Counted from the stretch's first letter, positions 35,708 to 44,781 are shown. The stretch is 64,000 bases of DNA from Noviherbaspirillum_A sp047237965 (GCF_047237965.1 NZ_JBDFLX010000003.1:310001-374000), one strand, 5' to 3'. Program-made: numbers and translations. The notes: generated by a model from the letters alone, not told the origin.

Positions 35708-37338
35708 ACGCCGAAGCGCCGCGCGCCGGAAGCGGCAGGGCGCCAGACATATTCAGGCGCGGAGGCTGGATGCCGATGCGCGGTTACGGGCTCGACGAGG
35801 AAGTCGATTTCGCCATCGTCGGCGCCGGCGCCGGTGGCGCAACGCTCGCATGCCGGCTGGCTGAATGCGGCTTCTCCGTCGTCGTGCTGGAAGCGGGGCC
35901 GTTCTGGCGGCCGCTCGAAGACTTTGCTTCGGATGAACTGGAGCAGCAGAAGCTCTACTGGACCGACGAACGCATCATCGGCGGCCACGATCCGATTGCG
36001 CTCGGCGGCAATAACTCCGGCCGCGGCGTCGGCGGCTCGACCGTGCACTTCAGCATGATTTCACTGCGCTTCCGCCCCGAATGGTTCCAATGCAGGACCA
36101 GGCTGGGCTATGGCTATGACTGGCCGGTCAGCTATGAAGACATGGCGCCGTTCTACGAGCAGGCGGAACAGGCCCTGCACATTTCCGGGCCGGTCAGTTA
36201 TCCCTGGGGGCCGAAGCGCAGGCGCTATCCGTACCGCGAGCACGAGATGAACGCTTCAGGGCTGGTGCTTGCACGCGGCGCGGAAAAACTGGGAGTGGCA
36301 TGGGCATCGACTCCCCTGGCTACCGTCTCGGCGCCGGCCGGCAGGTCGCCTCCCTGCGTCTACCGCGGCTTCTGCAATTTCGGCTGCACGACGAACGCCA
36401 AGCAGAGCGCGCTCGTGGCATGGATACCGCGGGCGATCCGGGCCGGCGCTGAAATCAGGGACATGGCTATGGTTGGGCGCATCGACCTAGACGCACATGC
36501 GCGGGTGGCCGGCCTGCATTATTACAGGGAGGGCCGCTGGCGCTTCCAGAAAGCGAAGAACGTTGTGGTCGCCGGCTACGCGATCGAGACGCCGCGCCTG
36601 CTGCTCAACTCCGCCTGCCCGCAGTTTCCGCAAGGCCTGGCCAATAGCTCGGGACTGGTCGGGACCCACCTGACCACGCATGCCGGCCCGGGTGTCTGGG
36701 GCTGCTTCGATGAAGAGATCCGGTGGTACAAGGGGCCGCCGAACATGGCCGTCTGCGAGCACTGGAATTATGCCGATACAGGCAAGGATTTTCATGGCGG
36801 CTATGCGTTCATGAGCCAGGGACCTCTGCCGCGTGCCTGGGCGCAGAACGTGGCGACCGCGCGCTATCTGTGGGGCGAGCCGCTGCGCCGGGAAATGATG
36901 AAGTACAACCACATGGCCGGCCTGGTGCCGGTGGCCGAGACCGAGCCGCGGCTGGAAAACCGGGTCGACCTGATGGAAGAAACCGACCAGTACGGGCTGC
37001 GCATACCGCGCGTGACCTTTTCCTATTCGGAGAACGACAAGCGGCTGCAGCGGCACGCGGTGGACTTCATGCGCCAGGTGCTGCTTGCCGCGGGTGGCCG
37101 GGACTTGTGGGTCAGCGACGATACCAGCCACATCCTCGGCACCTGCCGCATGGGTAACGATGCCCAGACCAGCGTGGTCAACGCCGACGGCCGCAGCTGG
37201 GACATACCCAATCTCTGGATTTGCGACGGTTCGCTGTTCCCGACCTGCGGCGGCGTCAACCCTTCGCTGACTATACAGGCGCTGGCGCTGCGCATGGCCA
37301 GCCGCATCGGGACGCTTGCATCGTGCGGCGAGCTATGA
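35704..37338 (+). CDS. GMC-family FAD oxidoreductase
   Basis: The 544-aa product has the FAD Rossmann motif G40-A-G-A-G-G45 in VDFAIVGAGAGGATLACRLA, the GMC signature NNSGRGVGGSTVHFSMISLR, a C-rich region CVYRGFCNFGCTTNAKQSAL typical of gluconate/sorbosone-type members, and the C-terminal SHILGTCRMGNDA and CDGSLFPTCGGVNPSLTIQA. It oxidises an alcohol or sugar acid. Unlike periplasmic gluconate dehydrogenases it has no Tat signal and no cytochrome c gene follows. Translation is coupled to the subunit-3 gene before it. The FMN oxidase gene starts 19 bases after its stop. Confidence 0.92.
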   Translation: MNAEAPRAGSGRAPDIFRRGGWMPMRGYGLDEEVDFAIVGAGAGGATLACRLAECGFSVVVLEAGPFWRPLEDFASDELEQQKLYWTDERIIGGHDPIALGGNNSGRGVGGSTVHFSMISLRFRPEWFQCRTRLGYGYDWPVSYEDMAPFYEQAEQALHISGPVSYPWGPKRRRYPYREHEMNASGLVLARGAEKLGVAWASTPLATVSAPAGRSPPCVYRGFCNFGCTTNAKQSALVAWIPRAIRAGAEIRDMAMVGRIDLDAHARVAGLHYYREGRWRFQKAKNVVVAGYAIETPRLLLNSACPQFPQGLANSSGLVGTHLTTHAGPGVWGCFDEEIRWYKGPPNMAVCEHWNYADTGKDFHGGYAFMSQGPLPRAWAQNVATARYLWGEPLRREMMKYNHMAGLVPVAETEPRLENRVDLMEETDQYGLRIPRVTFSYSENDKRLQRHAVDFMRQVLLAAGGRDLWVSDDTSHILGTCRMGNDAQTSVVNADGRSWDIPNLWICDGSLFPTCGGVNPSLTIQALALRMASRIGTLASCGEL

Positions 37339-37357
37339 CAGTCAACGGAGGCACAGG

Positions 37358-38509
37358 ATGAGCACCACGATCAGCAGCATCTTCGACCTCGAGAGCCTGG
37401 CGAAAAAACGCCTGCCCGAAGTCATCTTCGATTACGTGCACGGCGGCGCGGAGCAGCAGATCACGCTGCAGCGCAATGTGCGCGACCTGCAGGCGCTCGC
37501 ATTGCGCCAGCACGACATGCGCGACGTGTCCGATCCGAGGCTGAGCACGACCATGGCCGGCGAGCCGGCGCGCATACCGCTGGCAATCGGGCCAACCGGG
37601 CTTGCCGGGCTGACCTGGCCGAACGGCGAGTGCGAGGAAGCGCGCGCCGCGGCGGAATTCGGCGTTCCCTATTGCCTGTCGACGATGTCCATCTGCTCGA
37701 TCGAGGACGTGGCACAGGCATGCGAGAAGCCATTCTGGTTTCAGCTTTACCTAATGAAGAAGCGGGAAGTGAATGAACACCTGATCCGCCGCGCGCGCGA
37801 CGCGCAATGCCCGGCGCTGGTATTGACGCTGGACCTGCATGTGCAGGGCAAGCGCTGGGCCGATGCAAAGAACGGCTTGTCGGTGCCGCCCAAGCTGACG
37901 CTGCACAACATGCTTGATATCGGCACCCATCCTGGCTGGCTGCTCAGCATGGCCAGGAGCAGGCGCCGGACCTTCGGCAACCTGGAGCAGGAGGTGCAGC
38001 AGGCGCCCAGCGTGACCGCGCTGTCGGAGTGGGTAGAGTCGCAGTTCGATCCCTCCTTCGACCTCGATACCGTCAAATGGGTGCGGCGCCTGTGGGACCG
38101 CAAGCTGATCCTGAAAGGCATCATGCATCCGGACGACGCGCGGCTCGCGGTGGATGTCGGCGCGGACGCGATCATCGTGTCCAATCACGGCGGCCGGCAG
38201 CTCGACGGCGCACCCTCGTCGATCTCGGTGCTGCCTGCGATTGCCGACGCGGTGCAGGACCGCATCGAGGTCCTGTTCGACGGCGGCATCCGCACCGGCT
38301 CGGACATCGTGAAGGCGCTGGGCCGCGGCGCGCATGCCTGCCTTTCCGGCCGCGCATGCCTGTACGGCCTGGCGGCGGAAGGCAAAGAAGGCGTGTTATG
38401 CGCATTGAACATTTTCGAGCAGGAGATGAAGGACTGCATGGCGCTGGTCGGGATACGCGACCTTTGCAGCATCGACCGGGGCGTGGTGACCGCGCAGCCG
38501 GCAATATAG
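37358..38509 (+). CDS. FMN-dependent alpha-hydroxy-acid oxidizing protein (lactate/glycolate oxidase family)
   Basis: The 383-aa TIM-barrel flavoenzyme begins SIFDLESLAKKRLPEVIFDY, then contains HGGAEQQITLQRN, ALVLTLDLHVQGKRW, LILKGIMHPDDA, the active-site VSNHGGRQLDGAPSS (catalytic His with the substrate-binding Arg) and the FMN phosphate site LFDGGIRTGSDIVKALGRG. The family oxidises L-lactate, glycolate, mandelate or similar to 2-keto acids. The ATG at 37358 is preceded by ACGGAGG. As the last gene of the operon it could make the 2-keto acid (for example pyruvate) that the TPP enzyme at its head consumes (inference). There is no signal peptide or extra cytochrome b2 domain. Confidence 0.93.
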   Translation: MSTTISSIFDLESLAKKRLPEVIFDYVHGGAEQQITLQRNVRDLQALALRQHDMRDVSDPRLSTTMAGEPARIPLAIGPTGLAGLTWPNGECEEARAAAEFGVPYCLSTMSICSIEDVAQACEKPFWFQLYLMKKREVNEHLIRRARDAQCPALVLTLDLHVQGKRWADAKNGLSVPPKLTLHNMLDIGTHPGWLLSMARSRRRTFGNLEQEVQQAPSVTALSEWVESQFDPSFDLDTVKWVRRLWDRKLILKGIMHPDDARLAVDVGADAIIVSNHGGRQLDGAPSSISVLPAIADAVQDRIEVLFDGGIRTGSDIVKALGRGAHACLSGRACLYGLAAEGKEGVLCALNIFEQEMKDCMALVGIRDLCSIDRGVVTAQPAI

Positions 38510-38661
38510 AGGGGGGTGGAGGAAGATGTGGACTGGCTCCGCCAGGCGATTCGAACCTATCCTCGCCGGCGCGCCGTTCGCGGTCCACGAGACAACCGCG
38601 AAGTCCTCGCCCACGATCATCATCAACCGTTTTTGTGTACATCTGGCAGAAAGGAAAAGAC

Positions 38662-39168
38662 ATGGCTGCTCACCCGTCCGGAACACACGATCAGCACAAC
38701 GCCTTCAATTGGAAAGCGTCATCCGCTACCAGAGTGCGCTCAACGCTGCTGGCGCTGCTGGTTGCGGCGAGCGGGCCGGCCTGGTCGCAAGCGCATGTCA
38801 GCAAGGCAGGCGCTTTCAGTTTGCGCGCCAGCACGGTAAGCAGTGAGACGCTGCCGGAGGTCACGGCAAAGGCGCATGGCATCGAGCGCGATCCGAGGCG
38901 CGGCGTGCTCAATGTGACCATCATGCGCAGGGATAAATCCGGTGAAACGAACGTGCGCGCCGATGTCCATGCGACCGCCCGTGACCTCACAGGGCAAAAA
39001 CGCGATGTACCGATGAAGGAAGTCGATGCCAACGGTTATATCTCCTATATGGGCACCTATGACTTCGTGCGCGGCGAGGTGATCGATTTTCTGATCGACG
39101 CTAAGCCGCATGGCGCAGGACCCAGGCTCAGCCTGACCTTCCGGGACAGGATGTGGCTGGTGAAGTAA
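38662..39168 (+). CDS. Exported DUF4426-type protein
   Basis: The 168-aa product has an N-terminal signal or anchor (about residues 22-44: TRVRSTLLALLVAASGPAWS). The domain that follows has SKAGAFSLRASTVSSETLPE, RDPRRGVLNVTIMRRDKSGE and TARDLTGQKRDVPMKEV, which matches the layout of DUF4426 proteins. AAGGA precedes the ATG at 38662. It starts 152 bases after the oxidase operon on the same strand, and may be its last member or a separate gene. The function is unknown; an envelope location is likely. Confidence 0.75.
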   Translation: MAAHPSGTHDQHNAFNWKASSATRVRSTLLALLVAASGPAWSQAHVSKAGAFSLRASTVSSETLPEVTAKAHGIERDPRRGVLNVTIMRRDKSGETNVRADVHATARDLTGQKRDVPMKEVDANGYISYMGTYDFVRGEVIDFLIDAKPHGAGPRLSLTFRDRMWLVK

Positions 39169-39324
39169 TTCGGACACCATAGCGGGTTCGGCACCTTGCA
39201 AACACCCTGACCGCGCGAAGCGTCCGCCTTACACTCTGCTTCTCTCTGGCTGTCTGTTCCCGACAAGACAGGAGCACAGGGAGCCTCTTTGGACAGTGCT
39301 GTTGCATTGACGTCAGACGTCGTC

Positions 39325-40638
39325 TCACAACTGCGATCCGATCAAGGATGCAGCGAAATCCAGCGCCTTGTCATGCCATGGCCTTTCCTGCCAGTCGGCC
39401 AGCGTGATACGCCTCGACTGCTGCAGGTCCTGCTCAAAGATCGTTGTCTGCCGGCGCGCAAATGCCGCATCGTAGACATCAAGATTCGCTTCATCGTTGA
39501 TGGCGAAAGAGCGCGCATCGAAATTGGTTGAACCTACCGTGACCCAGACTTCGTCGACGATCATCATCTTCACGTGATACATGGTTGGCTGGTACTCGCT
39601 GATCTGCACGCCTGCATTCAGCAGTGGCCCCCAGTGCGCGCGCGAGGCGCGCCGCACGAAGTCCCAGTCGATATGCTCGCCAGGCAGGATAATGCGCACC
39701 CGGACGCCGCGCTTCCTGGCTGCGACCAGTTCCGCGATGGCTGCCTCGTCGGGCACGAAATAGGACGCGCTGATATCGATGGTTTTTCTGGCCGCAGCAA
39801 TGGACAGCAGGTACAGCAGCTGCATGCTGCGCGCGCCGCCGCCCGGCGAGGCGCTGTACATTTGCGCAAGCACGCCGTTTGCCGCAGGCAGGGCCGGGAG
39901 GTAGTCAGGTCCGTGCAGCACCTCGCCGGTGGCCTCCAGCCAGTTGTCGGCAAATGTGGCCTGCATCTGGCCCACGACCGGGCCAGTCACGCGAAAATGC
40001 GTATCGCGCCACTGCGACGGCCCAAGAGCATTGCCGCGCCACTTGTCGGCGATACCCACGCCGCCGGTGAAGCCGATGGCACCATCGACTACCAGCAGCT
40101 TGCGGTGCGTCCTGTTGTTCAGCATGTGCAGGTTATTCCAGCGCGGAGCACGGTAGCGCCGTACCTCAACGCCACTTCTTCGCATGCGTTCGATTTGGCC
40201 GTCATCCAGCTGCCCGCCTATCCAATCCAGCAACACCAGTACCTTGACCCCGGACCGTGCGCGTTCACTCAGGACATCGACAAACTCCCGCGCAATGCTT
40301 CCCGAGAAAAAGATATAGGTTTCGAGCGTGATACTGCGGCGGGCAGACCGCATGGCCAACAGCATGGAGGAAAAGATCTGGTCACCGTTGATCAATTCCT
40401 GCACTGCGTTTCCACTGATGAGATCCGGTCCGAGCAGGACGCCCATGGTCCGCACGAACTGCGGGTCGCTCGTCTGGTGCAGAGGGTTGATACCGGTGTC
40501 TACCTGTTTATCGCCTATGCCGAGGTTGGCGACCAGAAGCGCCAGCAGCACTCCGCCGCAAGCGGCAGCTAAAAGGCCGGCGATCTTTTTGGCGTGGGAT
40601 CTCACGAGATCTTGCCTGCGCTGCGCAGACCCATCCAA
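39325..40638 (-). CDS. Cardiolipin synthase / PLD-family phosphatidyltransferase
   Basis: The product is about 437 aa. An N-terminal membrane helix (about residues 18-40) is followed by two phospholipase D domains, each with an HKD motif: HRKLLVVDGAIGFTGG in the first and YHVKMMIVDEVWVTVGSTNF in the second. SITLETYIFFSGSIAREFVD is a typical ClsA/B-like segment. It joins two phospholipids into cardiolipin at the inner membrane. The frame starts at a TTG (40638) with no good ribosome site; a GTG at 40605 gives a protein 11 residues shorter and may be the real start. It lies 3 bases after the stop of the small gene upstream, so the two are co-transcribed. Confidence 0.9.
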   Translation of the reverse strand: MDGSAQRRQDLVRSHAKKIAGLLAAACGGVLLALLVANLGIGDKQVDTGINPLHQTSDPQFVRTMGVLLGPDLISGNAVQELINGDQIFSSMLLAMRSARRSITLETYIFFSGSIAREFVDVLSERARSGVKVLVLLDWIGGQLDDGQIERMRRSGVEVRRYRAPRWNNLHMLNNRTHRKLLVVDGAIGFTGGVGIADKWRGNALGPSQWRDTHFRVTGPVVGQMQATFADNWLEATGEVLHGPDYLPALPAANGVLAQMYSASPGGGARSMQLLYLLSIAAARKTIDISASYFVPDEAAIAELVAARKRGVRVRIILPGEHIDWDFVRRASRAHWGPLLNAGVQISEYQPTMYHVKMMIVDEVWVTVGSTNFDARSFAINDEANLDVYDAAFARRQTTIFEQDLQQSRRITLADWQERPWHDKALDFAASLIGSQL

Positions 40639-40641
40639 GGG

Positions 40642-40920
40642 CTATACGGGAAGAATGGAGTTCCCACCGCCGGCGCTGCCGTAGTCCTGCAAGGTGTTGT
40701 AGTCGAGTCTTCCTTCATTCAACGCCTGCACGATTGCGTCCAGCTGTGCAGCATCGGGGACGATATAAACCATCACCTGGCCAAGCGCGTTTTTCCAGTA
40801 TTTCGCATAGGGCACTTCGTCTTCGTGCATCTTCTTCGCCACGTAAGTACCGTCGTCGAGCTGGCCAAACAGCGTCACCACCGGGTCTTCATGATTCGTG
40901 TTCTTTACAGTGAGAGTCAT
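40642..40920 (-). CDS. Small hypothetical protein linked to cardiolipin synthase
   Basis: The 92-aa soluble protein is of unknown family (MTLTVKNTNHEDPVVTLFGQ, DEVPYAKYWKNALGQVMVYI, LNEGRLDYNTLQDYGSA). The ATG at 40920 has a strong GAGGAG 6 bases upstream; the frame is open to 41061. Acidic and mixed residues suggest a compact alpha/beta fold. It directly precedes the cardiolipin synthase gene (3-base gap), so it is likely expressed with it and may have a role in the same membrane response, but no function can be given. Confidence 0.7.
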   Translation of the reverse strand: MTLTVKNTNHEDPVVTLFGQLDDGTYVAKKMHEDEVPYAKYWKNALGQVMVYIVPDAAQLDAIVQALNEGRLDYNTLQDYGSAGGGNSILPV

Positions 40921-41236
40921 GCTGGTCTCCTCAGTACATATGCCGCCGCCCGACCCATCAAGCGTTCTGACCATCTGAACACGGTCGAGGGCAGCAGTTC
41001 CCTCACCCGACGGGCCGTTTTTCGGAATCCTTGTCGGGAGGTAGCGAAGCAGCGGTTTCAACAGGAATGGCGATCCACCGCTTCATACCAGCTGCATCTG
41101 GTACGGTGAACTATTGCCCGGGGTGCGCTCTAACTGGTATGCAGGCCCTGCGCCAACAATTCCCGCTGCAACAATGCGCCGACAGAGCATGCACTGTTTC
41201 CAGCCAGCTTCATCAATCTGTCTTTTGAGGTTACCA

Positions 41237-41869
41237 ATGAAAACCAGGAAAATCTGCGGACCCCTGATATTGCTGCTGTGCGCCTCACACGTCTTGGCCC
41301 AAGCCCCAAAAGGCGCCGGTGAATGCCGGATCAGGCCGGGAACGCTATGCGCCGACCTTAACCTGAACGGCATGAACATGCGCGATGCCAGCCTGGCCAA
41401 CTCGCAGTTCACAAGATCCAGCATGGTGGCAGTCAACCTCCATGGCGCTGACCTTAGCGAAGCAAACCTGCAGGAGGCAAGGCTGACCGGTGCCGACCTC
41501 GGCGAGGCAGTACTTGATGATGCCGACATGGCTGGCAGCACGCTGGCAGGCGCGAATCTGGCCGACGCCGAAATGAATGGGGCCAACCTGCGCAATGCCC
41601 TCATGCACCGCGTGCGTGCTCAGGATGCCGGGTTGCGCGGCACCGACCTGTTTGGCGCCAATCTGAGTCAGGCCGACTTCACCGATGCCAGATTGCAACG
41701 CGCCAGCTTCCGGGGAGCCAACCTGACCGGCACGGTATTAAGGGGCGCCAATTTGCGTGGAGCTGATTTCACGAACGCGAACCTGACCGATGCGGATCTG
41801 CGCGGCGCCAATCTCGAGCTAGCCACGTTTTCCGGTGCAAACATAAGCACATGCATCGGGTGTCGGTAA
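41237..41869 (+). CDS. Exported pentapeptide-repeat protein (second copy type)
   Basis: The 210-aa product has a signal peptide MKTRKICGPLILLLCASHVL (cut near LA-QA). From about residue 35 to the end it is made of A(D/N)LXX repeats (ADLNLNGMNMRDAS, ADLSEANLQEARLTGADLGE, ANLADAEMNGANLRNA, ANLRGADFTNANLTDADLRG). A short C-terminal CIGCR follows. GAGG precedes the ATG. Like the protein at 6059 it would be a rod-shaped periplasmic beta helix. The two differ in length and repeat wording, so they are distant paralogs. The function is unknown. Confidence 0.85.
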   Translation: MKTRKICGPLILLLCASHVLAQAPKGAGECRIRPGTLCADLNLNGMNMRDASLANSQFTRSSMVAVNLHGADLSEANLQEARLTGADLGEAVLDDADMAGSTLAGANLADAEMNGANLRNALMHRVRAQDAGLRGTDLFGANLSQADFTDARLQRASFRGANLTGTVLRGANLRGADFTNANLTDADLRGANLELATFSGANISTCIGCR

Positions 41870-42058
41870 TCTGTGCTCGTTTCTGGTTACAGAAAGCGCA
41901 GCGGCAGTGCAATGCTCCGCGTATCTTCCACGAAACGACTGACAACGATAAAGAGACAACCCGTCGGAATAAGCATGCTGCGTTTTCGTTGAACACCACC
42001 ATCGATTGCATGGCGGCGTTCGTCTGAAGCACATCAGGCAACGAACTGCCTGCCGCCC

Positions 42059-42637
42059 TTATTTACCTCCCGGCGTACCCGTCGGGGGCGCGACGCTGCT
42101 GGTGGCATTTTGCCCAGTGGGGCTCATGCGGCCTTCGCGATTTGCCTGCGTCTTGCCCGCAGCGTTCATGGTGTCGCTACCGGCTTCGCCCATCGTCTTG
42201 CCCGAGCTGCTTGCTCCCGAGGTCTTCGAAGCGTTGTTCTTGCCGGTCGCATCGATGCTGCTGGTGGCGTTCTGCCCCCTGGGGCTCATGCGGCCTTCGC
42301 GATTCGCCTCCGTCTTGCCCGCAGCATTCATGGTGTCACCACCGGATTCGCCCATCGTCTTGCCCGAGTTGCTTGCTCCCGAGGTCTTCGAAGCGTTGTT
42401 CTTGCCGGTCGCATCGATGCTACTGGTGGCGTTCTGCCCCCTGGGGCTCATGCGGCCTTCGCGATTCGCCTCCGTCTTGCCGGCCGCGTTCATGGTGTCA
42501 CCGCCGGCCTTTCCCATATTCTTGCCGTGTGCATCAGCCATATTGCTCGACTCTGCGTAGACGCTTCCGGCGCCAAAGGTTGCCGCTGCCATAACGGCGG
42601 CGCTCATGATCCTGAGGTAGTTCTGTTTGACGGCCAT
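42059..42637 (-). CDS. Exported low-complexity protein with 54-residue repeats
   Basis: The 192-aa product has a signal peptide (MAVKQNYLRIMSAAVMAAAT, cut near VYA-ES). The rest is Gly/Ser/Asn/Lys-rich: a 54-residue unit (starting GGDTMNAAGKTEANREGRMS and including PRGQNATSSIDATGKNNASK) is present twice in full and a third time in part, with few changes between copies. It lacks hydrophobic residues and would be disordered, perhaps a desiccation- or surface-related protein. The DNA repeat of 162 bp is described separately. No family was recognised. Confidence 0.72.
   Translation of the reverse strand: MAVKQNYLRIMSAAVMAAATFGAGSVYAESSNMADAHGKNMGKAGGDTMNAAGKTEANREGRMSPRGQNATSSIDATGKNNASKTSGASNSGKTMGESGGDTMNAAGKTEANREGRMSPRGQNATSSIDATGKNNASKTSGASSSGKTMGEAGSDTMNAAGKTQANREGRMSPTGQNATSSVAPPTGTPGGK
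42100..42510. repeat. Imperfect tandem repeat, 162-bp period, about 2.5 copies
   Basis: The CATGGTGTC anchor occurs at 42167, 42329 and 42491, exactly 162 bases apart, and the bases between are almost identical. The period is 54 codons, so copy number can change without shifting the frame of the exported protein that it encodes. Confidence 0.85.
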
Positions 42638-42967
42638 AAGATTCTCCTGATAGTGGTAACAATGAAAGCCAGTGGCGAGGTAAATGCCGTTGTCGATGAC
42701 TCTTGGCTTAAAGGGATACTACATTCGCAGCGCAACCAATCCGGTGCGTGCTTTCCATCGACCTCGTAGATCAGAGCAGGCGTTTCCGTCGAGGTTCAGC
42801 GTTTATAGGCCAATATACGAATCGATCAACGCAGACAAGGCGATCGCCAGCAAACACCGTGAGCGACTTGACGGCACCGCAATGCGGTTTAATGCAGCCA
42901 AGCAGCCTCGTCAGCGGGCGCTTAGTCTTTGCAAACCCGCTAGTTCTGTTGCTCACGCGGTACGCCG
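42638..42967. other. Intergenic stretch, nothing recognised
   Basis: The 330 bases lie between the start of the repeat protein and the stop of the second CDF gene. No convincing frame or structure was seen, apart from the expected promoter of the repeat protein. Confidence 0.5.
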
Positions 42968-43906
42968 TCAGCGCGATCCGCCGAGACGTTCTGCCTGAGC
43001 CCGCACTGCCTGCGGATTCGCTTCGATGTAAATGCGCTTGACACGCTTGAACCGAGCACGAATGGCCGATTCGATGCGACGTACCGATTCAAATACCTGC
43101 TCCGCAGGCATGTCGTTCTTGAACTCGACGTCCAGCGTCATCAGCACTTCCTCGGGGCCGAGATACATCGTCAGCGGGAATCCGGATTTCATCACCATGG
43201 GATCCTCTTCCACCATGTCGCGCACGGCGCGGGCCGTATTCTTGTCCATGCCCTCGCCAACGAGCAGTCCCCGGCTTTCCCAGATCAGCACGACAGCCAC
43301 TGCCGCCAGCAGGAGCCCAATGGCGACCGACGCAGCGCCATCCAGCACCGGCATCTCGAAATAGTGGCTGGCAAAGACGCCGATGGCAGCGATGGCCAAC
43401 CCCGCCAGCGCTGCGCTGTCTTCAGCAACCACGGTAAACGTGCTCGGGTCCTTGCTGTCATGCAGGGCCTTGAAGAACGGCTCCTTGCCTTTGGCCTTGA
43501 ACACCGCGTGAATGGCAATCCCAAAGCTGATGCCCTCGAAGACCGCAGCGGCTGCAAGCACGATGTAATTCCATTTCGGATCGGTGAGCGGTTCGGGATG
43601 GCGGATGTGCTGTATGCCCTCGTAGATCGACATTCCGCCGCCCAGCCCGAAGATCAGGATGGCCACGATCAGGCTCCAGAAGTAGATTTCCCTGCCATAG
43701 CCGAAGGGATGCTCGGCGTCGCCCTTGCGCTTGCTGCGCTTCATGCCCACCAGCAGCAGCACGCTATTGCCCGTATCAACTGTCGAGTGGATCGCTTCGG
43801 ACAGCATGGAAGAACTGCCTGTGATACCGGCCACGATGAATTTCGTAATGGCGATGGCTGTGTTGCCCGCCATGGCGCCATAAACAACCACGCGCGATTC
43901 GGCCAT
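42968..43906 (-). CDS. Cation diffusion facilitator (CDF) transporter
   Basis: The 312-aa product has six predicted helices and a C-terminal cytoplasmic domain (LGPEEVLMTLDVEFKNDMPA). Helix 2 carries the canonical site H40-S-T-V-D44 in MLSEAIHSTVDTGNSVLLLV, then HPFGYGREIYFWSLIVAIL. Helix 5 carries VVAEDSAALAGLAIAAIG, as in the CDF group with E-D-x-A-A-L. It exports Zn2+ or a similar metal in exchange for protons. It is more conventional than the CDF gene at 4677, which has lost the helix-2 aspartate. The ATG is followed directly by the first helix. Confidence 0.93.
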   Translation of the reverse strand: MAESRVVVYGAMAGNTAIAITKFIVAGITGSSSMLSEAIHSTVDTGNSVLLLVGMKRSKRKGDAEHPFGYGREIYFWSLIVAILIFGLGGGMSIYEGIQHIRHPEPLTDPKWNYIVLAAAAVFEGISFGIAIHAVFKAKGKEPFFKALHDSKDPSTFTVVAEDSAALAGLAIAAIGVFASHYFEMPVLDGAASVAIGLLLAAVAVVLIWESRGLLVGEGMDKNTARAVRDMVEEDPMVMKSGFPLTMYLGPEEVLMTLDVEFKNDMPAEQVFESVRRIESAIRARFKRVKRIYIEANPQAVRAQAERLGGSR

Positions 43907-44063
43907 CGTCCTCCCTTGCTGATAGATGTCTGAAGAAATTCAACTGCATGCATCTGCTCTGATGAGCAATGCAGGACACGGTTCCTTCAGCCGGCGCGGA
44001 CTTTACGCGTCCGCAAGAAATGGGCGCGCAAAGCCCGCCATGGCTGGCGTTGATAACGCTCGC

Positions 44064-44621
44064 TCAGGCCCGGCAATCGACCTTCATGGACTCGATGGCG
44101 TTGGCAAAGCCCAGGTCCTTGTGAAAATCCTGGACGACTTGATTCGGTCGCAGAATGACCGCATGGCCACCGTAGCCCGGCTCGTCAAAAACGGTTACCA
44201 ATGCTTCGGGACCAGTATCAATGCCGTCCATTTTCCGCGCCCAGTCCTCCCCTGCCGCCGTTTTCAGGTCCGGCATGTATTTGCTCCCCAAGATCGTCAT
44301 GTACTCATTGCCCTTGACCTTGTCAACGTTGTCCATCAGGCGAACCCAGCATCCCGCGTGCGGATTTTGAGCCGTCCGGCTTGCATCGGTGGCCGGCACA
44401 AGCACGACCACGGGAACGGCTGTACGGGCGCCGCCCTGCGGCTGCATGCCGCGCTGGCTCGCAGCCGTGGCAGGTCCACTGGGGGCTGGTGCGCCGGGCC
44501 GGACTGCGGCCGGATTTTCCCCCGACTGTGCGGATGCTGTCTGGGCCACCGCCACTGAACAGCCAATCCCCATGCCCGCGACCAGAATGCCACAGACGGC
44601 GGTTTTCATTGATCTCCACAT
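44064..44621 (-). CDS. Exported crystallin-like protein, paralog 1
   Basis: The 185-aa product has a signal peptide (MWRSMKTAVCGILVAGMGIG, cut near AVAQ), then a Pro/Ala-rich linker of about 50 residues and a C-terminal domain. The domain begins AGCWVRLMDNVDKVKGNEYM, then WARKMDGIDTGPEALVTVFD, PGYGGHAVILRPNQVV and DFHKDLGFANAIESMKVDC. The Greek-key-like G-x-x-x-x-x-P and Y-x-x-x-x-F/Y-x-G layout suggests a beta/gamma-crystallin-type fold (inference). Two relatives are at 49456 and 58467. The ATG at 44621 has GGAGG upstream; 44609 is an alternative. A CTTAAG-N5-CTTAAT box lies 160 bases upstream. Confidence 0.72.
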   Translation of the reverse strand: MWRSMKTAVCGILVAGMGIGCSVAVAQTASAQSGENPAAVRPGAPAPSGPATAASQRGMQPQGGARTAVPVVVLVPATDASRTAQNPHAGCWVRLMDNVDKVKGNEYMTILGSKYMPDLKTAAGEDWARKMDGIDTGPEALVTVFDEPGYGGHAVILRPNQVVQDFHKDLGFANAIESMKVDCRA

Positions 44622-44781
44622 AGTGCCTCCATATCGTCGGTTAACAAGAAGATACCGTCCGGATGGCAGTCCTCCGGCTTGGGAGCCTTGGCATTGCGCC
44701 CCAAGCCTGCCCTTGATCCGCGCCACGTTGGCGCCAATACGTCTGGAACGGTGGTTTGATGTCTGAAGTTTAGGCCGCAGG

